NCBI GenBank assembly: GCA_002329125.1
Contig: DCXX01000081.1
Coordinates: forward strand, 1-21,199
Source: Fidelibacterota bacterium UBA2125
GTDB lineage: Bacteria > Fidelibacterota > Marinisomatia > Marinisomatales > S15-B10
Direction: 5' to 3'
Length of the DNA stretch: 21,199 bases
The notes beneath the pieces were generated by a model, which was not told the origin of the DNA, searched no databases, and saw only the letters and a program-made list of their open reading frames with translations. The stretch's first letter is position 1. Each line of letters opens with the position of its first letter. This document shows, piece by piece, positions 5,753-13,625 of the stretch. Position numbers and translations under genes: made by a program.

Positions 5753-8129
5753 CGTCATCCAGCACCTGAAGATAGGATTCGTCAACAAGAACCTCTCTCG
5801 CCTTGCTGCCGGTGAAAGGACCCACAATACCGAGCTGTTCCATCTGATCAATAAGACGAGCTGCCCGAGAATATCCAACCCTGAAACGCCGCTGGATGAG
5901 TGAAATGGATCCCTGCTGATGAGTGATCACAAGTCGAATAGCTTCTGTGAGCAATTCATCCTGACCCTCTTCAGGTCCGCCAAGGCCTCCTTCTACACCT
6001 AACTGTGTCTTTGTACCTTCCAGTTTAATTTCATCGGCTGTAGGCTGTAACTCAATATGCTTAACGATCCTGTTAATCTCTTCAAGTGTAACAAAAGAAT
6101 TGTGAAGCCGGATTGCATCAGATGTGCCGGGTGGTAGGAAAAGCATATCACCTCTGCCCAGCAGTTTTTCAGCGCCATTAATATCAATAATTGTTCGAGA
6201 GTCAATTTTTGTCGCAACCTGAAACGCGATCCGAGCCGGAAAGTTTGCCTTAATAACACCGGTAATGACATCCACAGAGGGACGCTGTGTTGCCAGTACA
6301 AGATGAATACCCACAGCACGAGCCATCTGAGCCAAACGGGCAATGGACTGCTCAACCTCTTTCGGCGCCCTTAGCATCAGGTCAGCCAATTCATCGATTA
6401 TCACCACAATGTAGGGCATGTTTTCCAGGTTGTCGTCTTTTTCCGCCTTGTCTCGGTATTCCTGTATATTTCTCACTACAGCGTCAGCCAGAACATCATA
6501 TCTTCGACTCATCTCTTTTTCAGCGGCACGAAGAGCAAGAACAGCATTTTCAGGGGTAGTAACTACATATTCATCAATGTCTTCCGCTGTAATGAGGTGA
6601 TGTTTTTCAAGCGATCTATAAGCCGCCATTTCCAACTTTTTTGGATCGATCAGAATGAACCGTACTTCCTGAGGCGTTGAGCGGTAAAGTAACGATGAAA
6701 CTATTGTATTGATGCAGACCGACTTACCCGAGCCAGTAGTTCCCGCTATGAGCAAATGTGGAAGTTTATCCAGTTCAATAATAAAATTCTCCCCGCTGGT
6801 CGTTTTGCCAAGAGCTACGGTCAATATGGAGGCTGATGAGATAAACTTTTCAGAATTGACAACGGAACGCAAATAGACAATGGAAGGATTTTCATTAGGG
6901 ATTTCGATGCCGACTGAAGATTTGCCGGGGATGGGAGCAATCACGCGCACTCTCGGTGCTCTCATGACCCGAGCCAAATCATCTGAAAGCTGAACAAATT
7001 TATTGACGCGAACACCTTCAGCCGGTTCAACCTCAAACAGGGTAATAACCGGACCTGGAGCAATGTTTACCACATGTCCTTCAACGCCAAAAGTCGCCAG
7101 AGATTGTGTGAGAAATTCAGCCTTATCAACAAGTTCGCTATCGGAGGCGCTGGGGGCAATCTCTTCGTAATGATCAAGATAATCGACAGAAGGAAGCTGA
7201 TAAGCTCTTTTCGGTACCCCTTCTACAGTGGCATCAAAATCGACTTCCTCTTCAATTACTTCCTGTCCAATTGTATAGTCCCCCCCATGCTCTTCGCCCG
7301 TTGCTGACACCGGCGGTTCTTCAGAAACCTTTTCCTCTTTCTCAATTTCCGTCTCCGGCTCACTCTCACCAAAAGGTGTCTCCTCTCTCACTGATAGAGT
7401 GGTTTCAGTCTCTTCTATTTCGGCAATAGTCTCTTCTTCTGGTTCCTCCGAGACTTCTGTCTTTTCTACCACTTGCTCATCAGGCGGAGCGAAGGCTTCA
7501 TTTTCGAATTCCCGTCTTTCCTGCAAACGACCTAAAAGTTTCTCCGTGTGTTCTCTTTTCTGGGCCTCTACGCTTTTTTCAGTCTTAATCTTCTGCTCCC
7601 GTTTAACAACACCTGATAAAAGAGTGCCAACTTTTTCCACTTGATCGTAGAAATTCCAGTTAAAGTATCCCCGGATAACCACAAATGAGCTGGCCAGTAA
7701 AAGAATTGCAGTACCGATGGTGCCAAGAAAATCGTGAAACAGTTTTGCCAGCATGGCACCAACAAGTCCAGAAGCCTGGTAGCTTTCTGCATCCCTGGTA
7801 ACTGCCATCAATCCAAATAATACAGAGACAATGAGCCCCATTAGGAGTGTATGAATAGTCAGTTTTCCAAGAAATTGGGGTATCTTTCTGCTAAACAAAA
7901 ACCATCCCCAAGCAATGCCGATAATAGGTAATATAAAAGAAACATAACCGACAGCCATCTTGATGAAGAAATGACCAATATAAACACCAAAGATTCCCGC
8001 CCGGTTTGAAATGGCAATGTTAGGTGAAATAGTGGGCTCTTCCGCTGCATCGTAGGTCATCAAACTAAGCAAAACAAAAAGCGATACCAGAATAAGCAGT
8101 ATCCCTATTATTTCTCTCTTTCGGTCCAT
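5739..8129 (-). CDS. ftsK: DNA translocase FtsK/SpoIIIE
   Basis: About 796 residues. The start is set at ATG 8129 (MDRKREIIGILL), 8 nt after the gcvT stop, with an AAAGGG ribosome binding site. The longer reading would extend into gcvT. Four N-terminal transmembrane segments cover roughly residues 5-195. An acidic, Glu-rich linker spans about 225-310. The motor domain carries Walker A GTTGSGKSV near 460 and Walker B VVIIDELADLM near 575, plus QMARAVGIHLVLATQRPSVDVITG. The C-terminal gamma winged helix (LLTEAIRLVITHQQGSISLIQRRFRVGYSRAARLID in part) near 715-785 would recognise polarity (KOPS-like) sequences and contact XerD. The protein pumps chromosome ends through the division septum. Confidence 0.97.
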   Translation of the reverse strand: MDRKREIIGILLILVSLFVLLSLMTYDAAEEPTISPNIAISNRAGIFGVYIGHFFIKMAVGYVSFILPIIGIAWGWFLFSRKIPQFLGKLTIHTLLMGLIVSVLFGLMAVTRDAESYQASGLVGAMLAKLFHDFLGTIGTAILLLASSFVVIRGYFNWNFYDQVEKVGTLLSGVVKREQKIKTEKSVEAQKREHTEKLLGRLQERREFENEAFAPPDEQVVEKTEVSEEPEEETIAEIEETETTLSVREETPFGESEPETEIEKEEKVSEEPPVSATGEEHGGDYTIGQEVIEEEVDFDATVEGVPKRAYQLPSVDYLDHYEEIAPSASDSELVDKAEFLTQSLATFGVEGHVVNIAPGPVITLFEVEPAEGVRVNKFVQLSDDLARVMRAPRVRVIAPIPGKSSVGIEIPNENPSIVYLRSVVNSEKFISSASILTVALGKTTSGENFIIELDKLPHLLIAGTTGSGKSVCINTIVSSLLYRSTPQEVRFILIDPKKLEMAAYRSLEKHHLITAEDIDEYVVTTPENAVLALRAAEKEMSRRYDVLADAVVRNIQEYRDKAEKDDNLENMPYIVVIIDELADLMLRAPKEVEQSIARLAQMARAVGIHLVLATQRPSVDVITGVIKANFPARIAFQVATKIDSRTIIDINGAEKLLGRGDMLFLPPGTSDAIRLHNSFVTLEEINRIVKHIELQPTADEIKLEGTKTQLGVEGGLGGPEEGQDELLTEAIRLVITHQQGSISLIQRRFRVGYSRAARLIDQMEQLGIVGPFTGSKAREVLVDESYLQVLDDDESP

Positions 8130-8137
8130 ATTGCCCT

Positions 8138-9253
8138 TTAAACTATTTTCGTGGCTGTACCTTTCGTCCAAAAAGGGGTCTTCACCACAGTTGCCGGTAT
8201 TACTTTTCCACGAACATCTATTTCCAGTTCCGTACCGGTTGAAGCATGGAAACTGTCCACATAGGCCATCCCAATGGACTTACCCAAGGTTGGAGAATGT
8301 GTCCCGCTGGTGACAATGCCGATTATGTTCCCATTACATATGGCGGAATAACCGTGGCGAGCGATGCTTCGGTCCGAAAGCTCAAAACCGATGAGCTTAC
8401 GTTCAGGCCCATCTGACTGCACTTTGGCTATGGCAGCTTTGCCAACGAAGTCACCTTTTTCTAGTTTGGTGATCCATCCAAGCCCCGCTTCAATGGGGTT
8501 TGTATTTTCATCAATGTCGTTTCCATAAAGACAGTACTTCATCTCAACACGGAGTGTATCCCTGGCACCAAGACCGACAGGTTTGACGCCCAGAGAAGCA
8601 CCTTCTTCAAGCAAAATATTCCATACTGGCTCCGCTTCTTCCCCGTTAATGTAGATCTCGTAACCAAGCTCTCCAGTGTATCCCGTTCTGGCACAGATTA
8701 CATGAGCGCCAGCAACAACAGATTCACAGTGCCAGTAGAACGGTAGGGATTTCACCTCTTCCGGGTTACTCACTACCTGACATATAAGATCCAGTGAATG
8801 AGGTCCCTGAATAGCTATCAGTGAAAAATCATCAGATCTGTCTTTCAGTAATACTTCGCCCTGGATATTGCTCTCCAGCCATCCAAAATCCTTCTCAATA
8901 TTGGATGCGTTCACTACCAAAAGGTAGTGGTCGCTAAACCGGTACAAAACACAATCGTCAATAATTCCACCATTTTCATTACAAATCGCTGTGTACTGAG
9001 CCTGACCGATCTGAACAGCATTAATATCATTGGTTGTCATTTGTTGTAAGAAAGAGGCCGCTCTGCTCCCGCTGATAACAAATTCGCCCATATGCGATAG
9101 ATCAAAAAGACCCACTGCTTCCCTCACAGATAAATGTTCATCTATGATGCCAGAGTACTGTACAGGCATCTCAAACCCGCCAAAAGGGACCATCTTTGCA
9201 CCTAGGGACAGATGGTAGTCATAGAGGGAAGTTTTTTTCCCAGTTTCACCCAC
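8138..9253 (-). CDS. gcvT: Aminomethyltransferase, glycine cleavage T protein
   Basis: About 371 residues, typical for GcvT. The chosen start is GTG at 9253-9251, preceded by GAGG 9 nt upstream. It gives MGETGKKTSLYDYHLSLGAK and overlaps the aminotransferase end only slightly in regulatory sequence; longer starts would lie inside that gene. Conserved blocks include MVPFGGFEMPVQY (21-33), SHMGEF (53-58) and GGIIDD (95-100, with the catalytic aspartate), plus CARTGYTGELGYEIYI in the middle. A C-terminal barrel follows. GcvT transfers the methylene unit from the lipoyl-H protein to tetrahydrofolate. No gcvH or gcvP is nearby, so the system is dispersed in this genome. Confidence 0.95.
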   Translation of the reverse strand: MGETGKKTSLYDYHLSLGAKMVPFGGFEMPVQYSGIIDEHLSVREAVGLFDLSHMGEFVISGSRAASFLQQMTTNDINAVQIGQAQYTAICNENGGIIDDCVLYRFSDHYLLVVNASNIEKDFGWLESNIQGEVLLKDRSDDFSLIAIQGPHSLDLICQVVSNPEEVKSLPFYWHCESVVAGAHVICARTGYTGELGYEIYINGEEAEPVWNILLEEGASLGVKPVGLGARDTLRVEMKYCLYGNDIDENTNPIEAGLGWITKLEKGDFVGKAAIAKVQSDGPERKLIGFELSDRSIARHGYSAICNGNIIGIVTSGTHSPTLGKSIGMAYVDSFHASTGTELEIDVRGKVIPATVVKTPFWTKGTATKIV

Positions 9254-9257
9254 AAGA

Positions 9258-10451
9258 TCAAGCCTCACAATAGGCCTTAAAGCGGGCCATTCCCTCGCGA
9301 ATGTCATCCAGTCCGATACCGGCATAAGCGAACCTGACGTAATGCTCTTTCTCATCAAGTAACGGTCTGCAGAAATAGCTCCTTGGGCAGAATGCCACAC
9401 CTGTATCCTTTAGAACAGCTTCCTGTAATTCGGTGCTGTTCCGTAAACCTTTTTTTCCTAACACTTCCGTCACTTTCGGGAAAAGATAAAATGTTGATGA
9501 AGGAGATCCCACAGAAACACCTTTAATACCGTTTAGCAAATCGCGGGCGACGTCTCTCCGAACGCGAAGTTCATCAGTAATAGGTTTACACATTTCCGTT
9601 CCACCTTCCAAGGCTTCGATCATGGCCCACTGGGCAAAATGATTTGTACACGATTCGTCATTCACGTTTAGTTGACCAATAATCTCCATCACTTCTGGTG
9701 GTCCGATGGATGCACCAACGCGCCATCCTGTCATGGCGAACCGCTTGGAAAAGGTATATAATATGACGGTACGTTCTGCCATTCCAGGAATTGAAGCTAT
9801 GGACTCTGACTCACCTTCATATCTTGTTTCGAAATAGGCTTCATCGGAGAGGACCCAAAGGTCATTCTCCATGCAAATTTCAGCCAGCGCCTCCAGTTCG
9901 TCGTGAGGAGATTCTGCCGCTGTGGGATTGTGGTGATTATTAAATATCAGTATGGAAGTTTTCGATGTGATGTTTGACTTAAGCTGATCCAAATCCAGCA
10001 AAAACTTTCCTCCATTATCAATATAAGTATACGGTACAGCCTTGCCCCCGTGGAACTCAATCATCGATTCATAAATGGGAAAACCGGGGCTGGGATAGAG
10101 TACTTCATCTCCTGGTTCCATAACAGCAAGAATGAATTTGCCTATAGTGGGTTTCCCGCCGGGTTGGACAATAACATTGTCCATGGCATAATTGATTTCT
10201 CTCAGCTTACCCACATCATCGGCTAGCGCTTCCCGGAGTTCGGGAATGCCGGGCGGAGGACAATACCCGGTCTTTCCATTTTCAATTGCACGGTTCATGG
10301 CATCAACTACCCGCTGCGGTGTCGGTATGTTGAAATCACCGATATGGAACGGGAAAACTTCATTCCCCGCCGCCTTCCATTCAGCTGCCTGTCGTGCCAC
10401 TTCAAAGGCTGATTCGGTTCCCAAACTTTCCAGTCTCGCAGCAAATTGCAT
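9258..10451 (-). CDS. PLP-dependent class I/II aminotransferase
   Basis: 397 residues, fold type I aminotransferase of the AspC/AAT group. The PLP lysine is K246 in TFSKRFAMTGWRVG. Other cofactor contacts are N175 in NNHHNPT, D203 and Y206 in LSDEAY, and R254. A substrate-carboxylate arginine is likely in HYVRFAYAG near the C-terminus. The start is strong: AGGAG, then CTGAA, then ATG at 10451, and the ruvA TAG stop is built into that Shine-Dalgarno (TAGGAG). The substrate (aspartate, aromatic or branched-chain amino acid) cannot be read from sequence. The usual NNPHNPTG is changed to NNHHNPTA, which might affect specificity. Confidence 0.9.
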   Translation of the reverse strand: MQFAARLESLGTESAFEVARQAAEWKAAGNEVFPFHIGDFNIPTPQRVVDAMNRAIENGKTGYCPPPGIPELREALADDVGKLREINYAMDNVIVQPGGKPTIGKFILAVMEPGDEVLYPSPGFPIYESMIEFHGGKAVPYTYIDNGGKFLLDLDQLKSNITSKTSILIFNNHHNPTAAESPHDELEALAEICMENDLWVLSDEAYFETRYEGESESIASIPGMAERTVILYTFSKRFAMTGWRVGASIGPPEVMEIIGQLNVNDESCTNHFAQWAMIEALEGGTEMCKPITDELRVRRDVARDLLNGIKGVSVGSPSSTFYLFPKVTEVLGKKGLRNSTELQEAVLKDTGVAFCPRSYFCRPLLDEKEHYVRFAYAGIGLDDIREGMARFKAYCEA

Positions 10452-10459
10452 TTCAGCTC

Positions 10460-11050
10460 CTACAGTTTTGTCAACGCTATCTTCACAATCTCTTCAACGT
10501 TCCCGCTAAGCTGATCTTTCCTCTGCATATCAGAAAGAACGCGAAAACCGTCCGAACGGTGGAAACCGAGAGCAGTGAGCGTAGCCAAGGCATCAGCAAA
10601 CTGATCAGGCACTTCTCCGTCCAGCGTCATCACATCGTCATCCCCAGTTACCACAAATTTATCTTTCAACTCTACGATAATCCGTTTGGCTGTTTTGGGC
10701 CCGATACCCGGTAACGCCGTCAGGGCCGCCACATCCCCAGCTACTATTCGCTTCTTGAATTCACCAGGATTAGTACCGGACAGTATTCCCATGGCCACCT
10801 TGGGTCCGATCTTGGAAATACCGATAAGCATCTTGAACAGGGTCAGTTCTTCTTCGTCTTCGAAACCGTAAAGTTCCATGGCGTCTTCTCTGACATTGAG
10901 GTAGGTACGGATTTCCACCTCTTCACCTACCTTTGGAAGGTGATCAGCAGTGGGAACAGAGAGTACCACGTAAAAGGCAACACCGCTAACATCCACCACA
11001 ACCTCTGTAGCAGATTTTGACTTCACTTTCCCCCGCAAAGAATGTATCAT
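10460..11050 (-). CDS. ruvA: Holliday junction branch migration protein RuvA
   Basis: 196 residues from ATG 11050 (MIHSLRGKV), a standard RuvA start; this ATG shares ATGA with the ruvC stop. Domain I is an OB-fold (about 1-62). Domain II carries two helix-hairpin-helix motifs, LIGISKIGPKVAMGIL near 75-90 and LTALPGIGPKTAKRIIVELKDK near 110-131. The short C-terminal domain III (about 150-195, ALATLTALGF) contacts RuvB. RuvA tetramers bind four-way junctions and load the RuvB motor. ruvB is not in the window; downstream is an aminotransferase. Confidence 0.97.
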   Translation of the reverse strand: MIHSLRGKVKSKSATEVVVDVSGVAFYVVLSVPTADHLPKVGEEVEIRTYLNVREDAMELYGFEDEEELTLFKMLIGISKIGPKVAMGILSGTNPGEFKKRIVAGDVAALTALPGIGPKTAKRIIVELKDKFVVTGDDDVMTLDGEVPDQFADALATLTALGFHRSDGFRVLSDMQRKDQLSGNVEEIVKIALTKL

Positions 11051-11532
11051 GCGGCAATAGCCTCTGGTTGATGGAGATGGCAAAGGGCCGTGGCCAAAGC
11101 GTCAGTGACGTCGTGCTTTTCCGGAGTTTTTTCCATTTCTAAAATAGAGGCTACCATATACTGGACCTGTTCTTTGGATGCATTGCCGTTTCCCACAACG
11201 GACATTTTGATTTTCCGCGGTGAATATTCGTAGCACGGCAGATCCTGATGAGCCGCCGCTAGCATCACAACGCCTCGTGCTTGTCCCAACACTAGAACTG
11301 TCTTGGCGTTATTTCTATAGAACGCTTCCTCGATAGCAAATTCAGTAGGATTGTAACGATCAATAATATCTTTAATACCGTCATAAAGAACACCCAGTCG
11401 AACATGTATTGTTTTCTTTGACGGAGGAGAGATTGCTCCCCATGTAATCATACTGATGGCATCACCGTCTGATTCTATTACACCATAACCGGTGGTAGAA
11501 ATACCCGGATCCACACCGATGATACGTCTCAT
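11047..11532 (-). CDS. ruvC: Crossover junction endodeoxyribonuclease RuvC
   Basis: 161 residues, normal RuvC length. It resolves Holliday junctions produced during recombination. The RNase H-like fold begins MRRIIGVDPGISTTGYGV. The four catalytic acids are visible as D8, E68 (FAIEEAFY), D141 and D144 (KHDVTDALATAL). The DNA-contacting YSPRKIKMSVVGNGNASKEQV block lies at about 103-123. Its ATG directly follows the yebC TGA (TGAATG), and its stop overlaps the ruvA start by 4 nt, so yebC-ruvC-ruvA should be translated together. This is a common bacterial arrangement. Confidence 0.97.
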   Translation of the reverse strand: MRRIIGVDPGISTTGYGVIESDGDAISMITWGAISPPSKKTIHVRLGVLYDGIKDIIDRYNPTEFAIEEAFYRNNAKTVLVLGQARGVVMLAAAHQDLPCYEYSPRKIKMSVVGNGNASKEQVQYMVASILEMEKTPEKHDVTDALATALCHLHQPEAIAA

Positions 11533-12279
11533 TCAGCTCACCTCTTCTATTTCAGCATCATCAAAATCAAAATTGGCTGAAACCTTTTGAACATCATCGT
11601 GATCATCAAGTGCTTCCAACAGTTGAATCACCCTTTTCGCGGTCTCACCCTCAACGCTCACACTATTTTGAGGTGTCAGCATTATCTCTGATAATATCAC
11701 TGAAAATCCATCAGCTTCCAGCTGTTCACGGACTGATATCATTTGATCGGGAGTCGATTCAACCACATAAACATCATTTTCATCTGAAAAGTCATCACCA
11801 CCACCAGTAAGGATGGAATCCAGAAGTGATTCGTCATTGACACCGTTTTTCTCAACAGTGATTAACCCTTTTTTATTGAACATCCACGCCACGCATCCTG
11901 TTTCACCCAAATTGCCCCCGTGCTTGGTAATGAGGTGTCTCAGTTCGGCCACTGTCCGCTTCCTGTTATCGGTTGTCACTTCCACCATAATGGCAACGCC
12001 ACCGGGACCGTAACCTTCAAACAGTGCCTCCTCGTAGGAAATACCAGGAAGTTCACCAGTTCCCTTTTGGACGGCGCGCTTAACATTGTCGGCCGGCATG
12101 TTGGCTGCTTTCGCAGAAAGGACGGCCTGTCTCAACCGGGGATTGGCATCTTCATCCCCACCACCTAACCTGGCGGCAACTGTGATCTCCTTGATGATCT
12201 TTGTAAACACTTGTCCGCGCTTTGCATCCACAACGGCTTTCTTGCGCTTGATCTGTGCCCATTTAGAATGCCCGGCCAC
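11533..12279 (-). CDS. yebC: YebC/TACO1 family protein
   Basis: 248 residues, full length for the family. The N-terminus MAGHSKWAQIKRKKAVVDAKRGQVFTKI (given here as recognised, start GTG at 12279) is nearly invariant across bacteria. Other family blocks are AARLGGGDEDANPRLR, ADNVKRAVQKGTGE and EGYGPGGVAIMVEVTTDNRKRTVAELRH. The family was long annotated as transcriptional regulators; the mitochondrial homologue TACO1 and more recent bacterial work point to a role in translation. It is cytosolic. It leads the yebC-ruvC-ruvA group and follows a 148-bp non-coding gap, so a promoter probably lies there. Confidence 0.95.
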   Translation of the reverse strand: MAGHSKWAQIKRKKAVVDAKRGQVFTKIIKEITVAARLGGGDEDANPRLRQAVLSAKAANMPADNVKRAVQKGTGELPGISYEEALFEGYGPGGVAIMVEVTTDNRKRTVAELRHLITKHGGNLGETGCVAWMFNKKGLITVEKNGVNDESLLDSILTGGGDDFSDENDVYVVESTPDQMISVREQLEADGFSVILSEIMLTPQNSVSVEGETAKRVIQLLEALDDHDDVQKVSANFDFDDAEIEEVS

Positions 12280-12290
12280 GATTAACCCGC

Positions 12291-12320
12291 CCTGATGAAA
12301 GGAGTGAAGAGAAAATCAGG
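12291..12320 (-). other. Small inverted repeat next to the yebC ribosome binding site
   Basis: CCTGAT at 12291-12296 is complementary to ATCAGG at 12315-12320, giving a 6-bp stem with an 18-nt loop in the yebC leader RNA. The 3' arm ATCAGG runs into the purine-rich AGGGCGG just before the GTG start, so pairing could partly mask the ribosome binding site. The stem is short and could be chance. Confidence 0.25.
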
Positions 12321-12326
12321 CGGAAA

Positions 12327-12346
12327 GGTATATAAGGCCATACACC
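12327..12346 (-). other. Hairpin in the yebC leader
   Basis: On the minus strand GGTGTAT-GGCCTT-ATATACC forms a 7-bp stem (one G-U) with a 6-nt loop. The plus-strand version has an A-C mismatch, so the structure favours the yebC-sense RNA. It is followed by TTTCC rather than a long T-run, so it is at best a weak terminator for the upstream operon or a leader structure. Confidence 0.3.
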
Positions 12347-12383
12347 GCTCCGAGGTCGATGTTTCCAGGTACAAGACAGCAGA

Positions 12384-12412
12384 AATTTATCCAGGTGACA
12401 ATTGGAGGACAA
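12384..12412 (-). promoter_or_regulatory. Candidate sigma-70-type promoter for yebC-ruvC-ruvA
   Basis: TTGTCC (complement of 12407-12412) and TAAATT (complement of 12384-12389) are separated by exactly 17 nt, each matching 4 of 6 consensus bases. It lies about 105 nt before the yebC GTG in the only sizeable gap between the two coding blocks. The match is modest and no experimental support is visible. Confidence 0.25.
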
Positions 12413-12427
12413 CTCTTTTCCCGCATC

Positions 12428-12868
12428 TTATCGACGACCGGGCGGTTGGTTTTTCCTCACTTTCGAACGTATGATCCACGCTGCACGGTGACCCAGATCG
12501 ACTATTCGCTGCCGGGCCTTTTCAGCATTACCCCGAGATCTGAAATTCCCCACTCTCACCTTATAATTGGGCGAATCAAAAATAATATATACCTCATTCC
12601 CGAAAAGGGAGGATAGTTCCATCATCAAACGATTTGCTTCATTTAAATCCTGCGTGGAGATCACCTGAACACGAAAACCGTCAAATACAGTGTCCGTTTC
12701 CACCGGGGAAAACTGAGGTGGAAGCGGCTCGTCCGGCTTTAGCATAACAGGTAATTTGATCTTCGGCTCTTTCAAAGTGGCAGGATCAAAACTTTCATCG
12801 AATCTGATCTTCTTTTTCTGAGCAGAAAGAAGTGAAATGACGGCCAGAAGTGTGATGATTCGTTTCAT
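12428..12868 (-). CDS. SPOR-domain exported protein
   Basis: 146 residues. A short N-terminal signal (MKRIITLLAVISLLSA, then QKKK) suggests export. A proline/charged linker (about 25-60) follows, and then a SPOR domain at about 64-138: FRVQVISTQDLNEANRLMM, VYIIFDSPNYKVRVGNF and AEKARQRIVDLGHRAAWII. SPOR domains bind denuded glycan strands of peptidoglycan, often at division sites. No lipobox cysteine is present. It follows batE after 1 nt and is the last gene of the right-hand operon. A wall-linked periplasmic role is inferred from the domain; the cellular function is unknown. Confidence 0.85.
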   Translation of the reverse strand: MKRIITLLAVISLLSAQKKKIRFDESFDPATLKEPKIKLPVMLKPDEPLPPQFSPVETDTVFDGFRVQVISTQDLNEANRLMMELSSLFGNEVYIIFDSPNYKVRVGNFRSRGNAEKARQRIVDLGHRAAWIIRSKVRKNQPPGRR

Positions 12869-12869
12869 T

Positions 12870-13625
12870 CTACAGCGGCCTCAACAAATTGGAGTCGAGC
12901 CACCCTTTCTTTCCGTCAATGAGTTCAATTTCAATCCACGGATATTGACGGCTTGAAATCTCCGCTTTCGTCCCTTCGTGGATAACAAATAGAAGATTGC
13001 TACTTTTGGATGGAGCCGCGTGTACCCGTCCCTCATGGGCAATCACAACACCTGCTTCTGTGTCCGAAATATCAAAGTAGATATCGGCAAAAACAGCTGA
13101 AAATAGTATCACCAACATCAATCCAGCTGAAGAGACCGTCATCAAAATCTTTGAAAGACGATTTTCCCATAATTTCGCAACTGTGGACAGCGCGGCACTG
13201 CCGAGCAGAACTGAGCTGATAGCCATCAGCCACTGAGACGGTGAAAAGGATTGTTTCAGGGCACCGTACCATTTCAGCAAAAAGAAAGGTTCCGGCACAC
13301 GTACTCTATCCACAATCCTGGCATTGGCAACAGTGAGATTAAACTTAAGATCGCTATCCCTGGGATTCAGTTCCAAACCTTTCTCATAGGCCCATATAGC
13401 GTTCCCCAAGTGTCCTTGCTGGTAATAGGCATTACCGAGGTTGTAATAAAGATTTATATGACCGTATCCCTGATTAATCAATTGATCGTATAGGTCTGCA
13501 GCCTCGCTGTAATACTGATTACTATAGAAATGATTGGCTTCCAAAAAAAGCGAGTCAGCATAAGAATTTGCCCGAATTACTGTGGTGAGAGTCAAAAAAC
13601 ATATGAGCCTCACGACAGTTTTCAC
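12870..13625 (-). CDS. batE: BatE-like TPR and SH3 domain protein
   Basis: 251 residues. It has an N-terminal signal/anchor (to about residue 23), then tetratricopeptide repeats at about 24-95 (YSEAADLYDQLI, NLYYNLGNAYYQQGHLGNAIWAYEKGLELNPRD). Two hydrophobic segments lie near 132-152 and 158-180, with an SH3-type domain at about 188-250 (GVVIAHEGRVHAAPSKSSNLLFVIHEGTKAEI, GKKGWLDSNLLRPL in parts). This architecture is that of BatE of Bacteroidetes and Leptospira aerotolerance operons. The start is GTG, coupled to the batD stop by a GTGA overlap. The Bat proteins are thought to form an envelope complex linked to stress tolerance; the mechanism is unknown. Confidence 0.87.
   Translation of the reverse strand: MKTVVRLICFLTLTTVIRANSYADSLFLEANHFYSNQYYSEAADLYDQLINQGYGHINLYYNLGNAYYQQGHLGNAIWAYEKGLELNPRDSDLKFNLTVANARIVDRVRVPEPFFLLKWYGALKQSFSPSQWLMAISSVLLGSAALSTVAKLWENRLSKILMTVSSAGLMLVILFSAVFADIYFDISDTEAGVVIAHEGRVHAAPSKSSNLLFVIHEGTKAEISSRQYPWIEIELIDGKKGWLDSNLLRPL

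Noticed and set aside
5753..5878. N-terminal extension of the lolA-like gene
   Set aside because: It lies entirely in ftsK codons and would place 42 residues ahead of a clear signal peptide.
8130..8171. Longer FtsK start within gcvT
   Set aside because: MDRKREIIG at 8129 has a ribosome binding site and leads straight into the first membrane helix.
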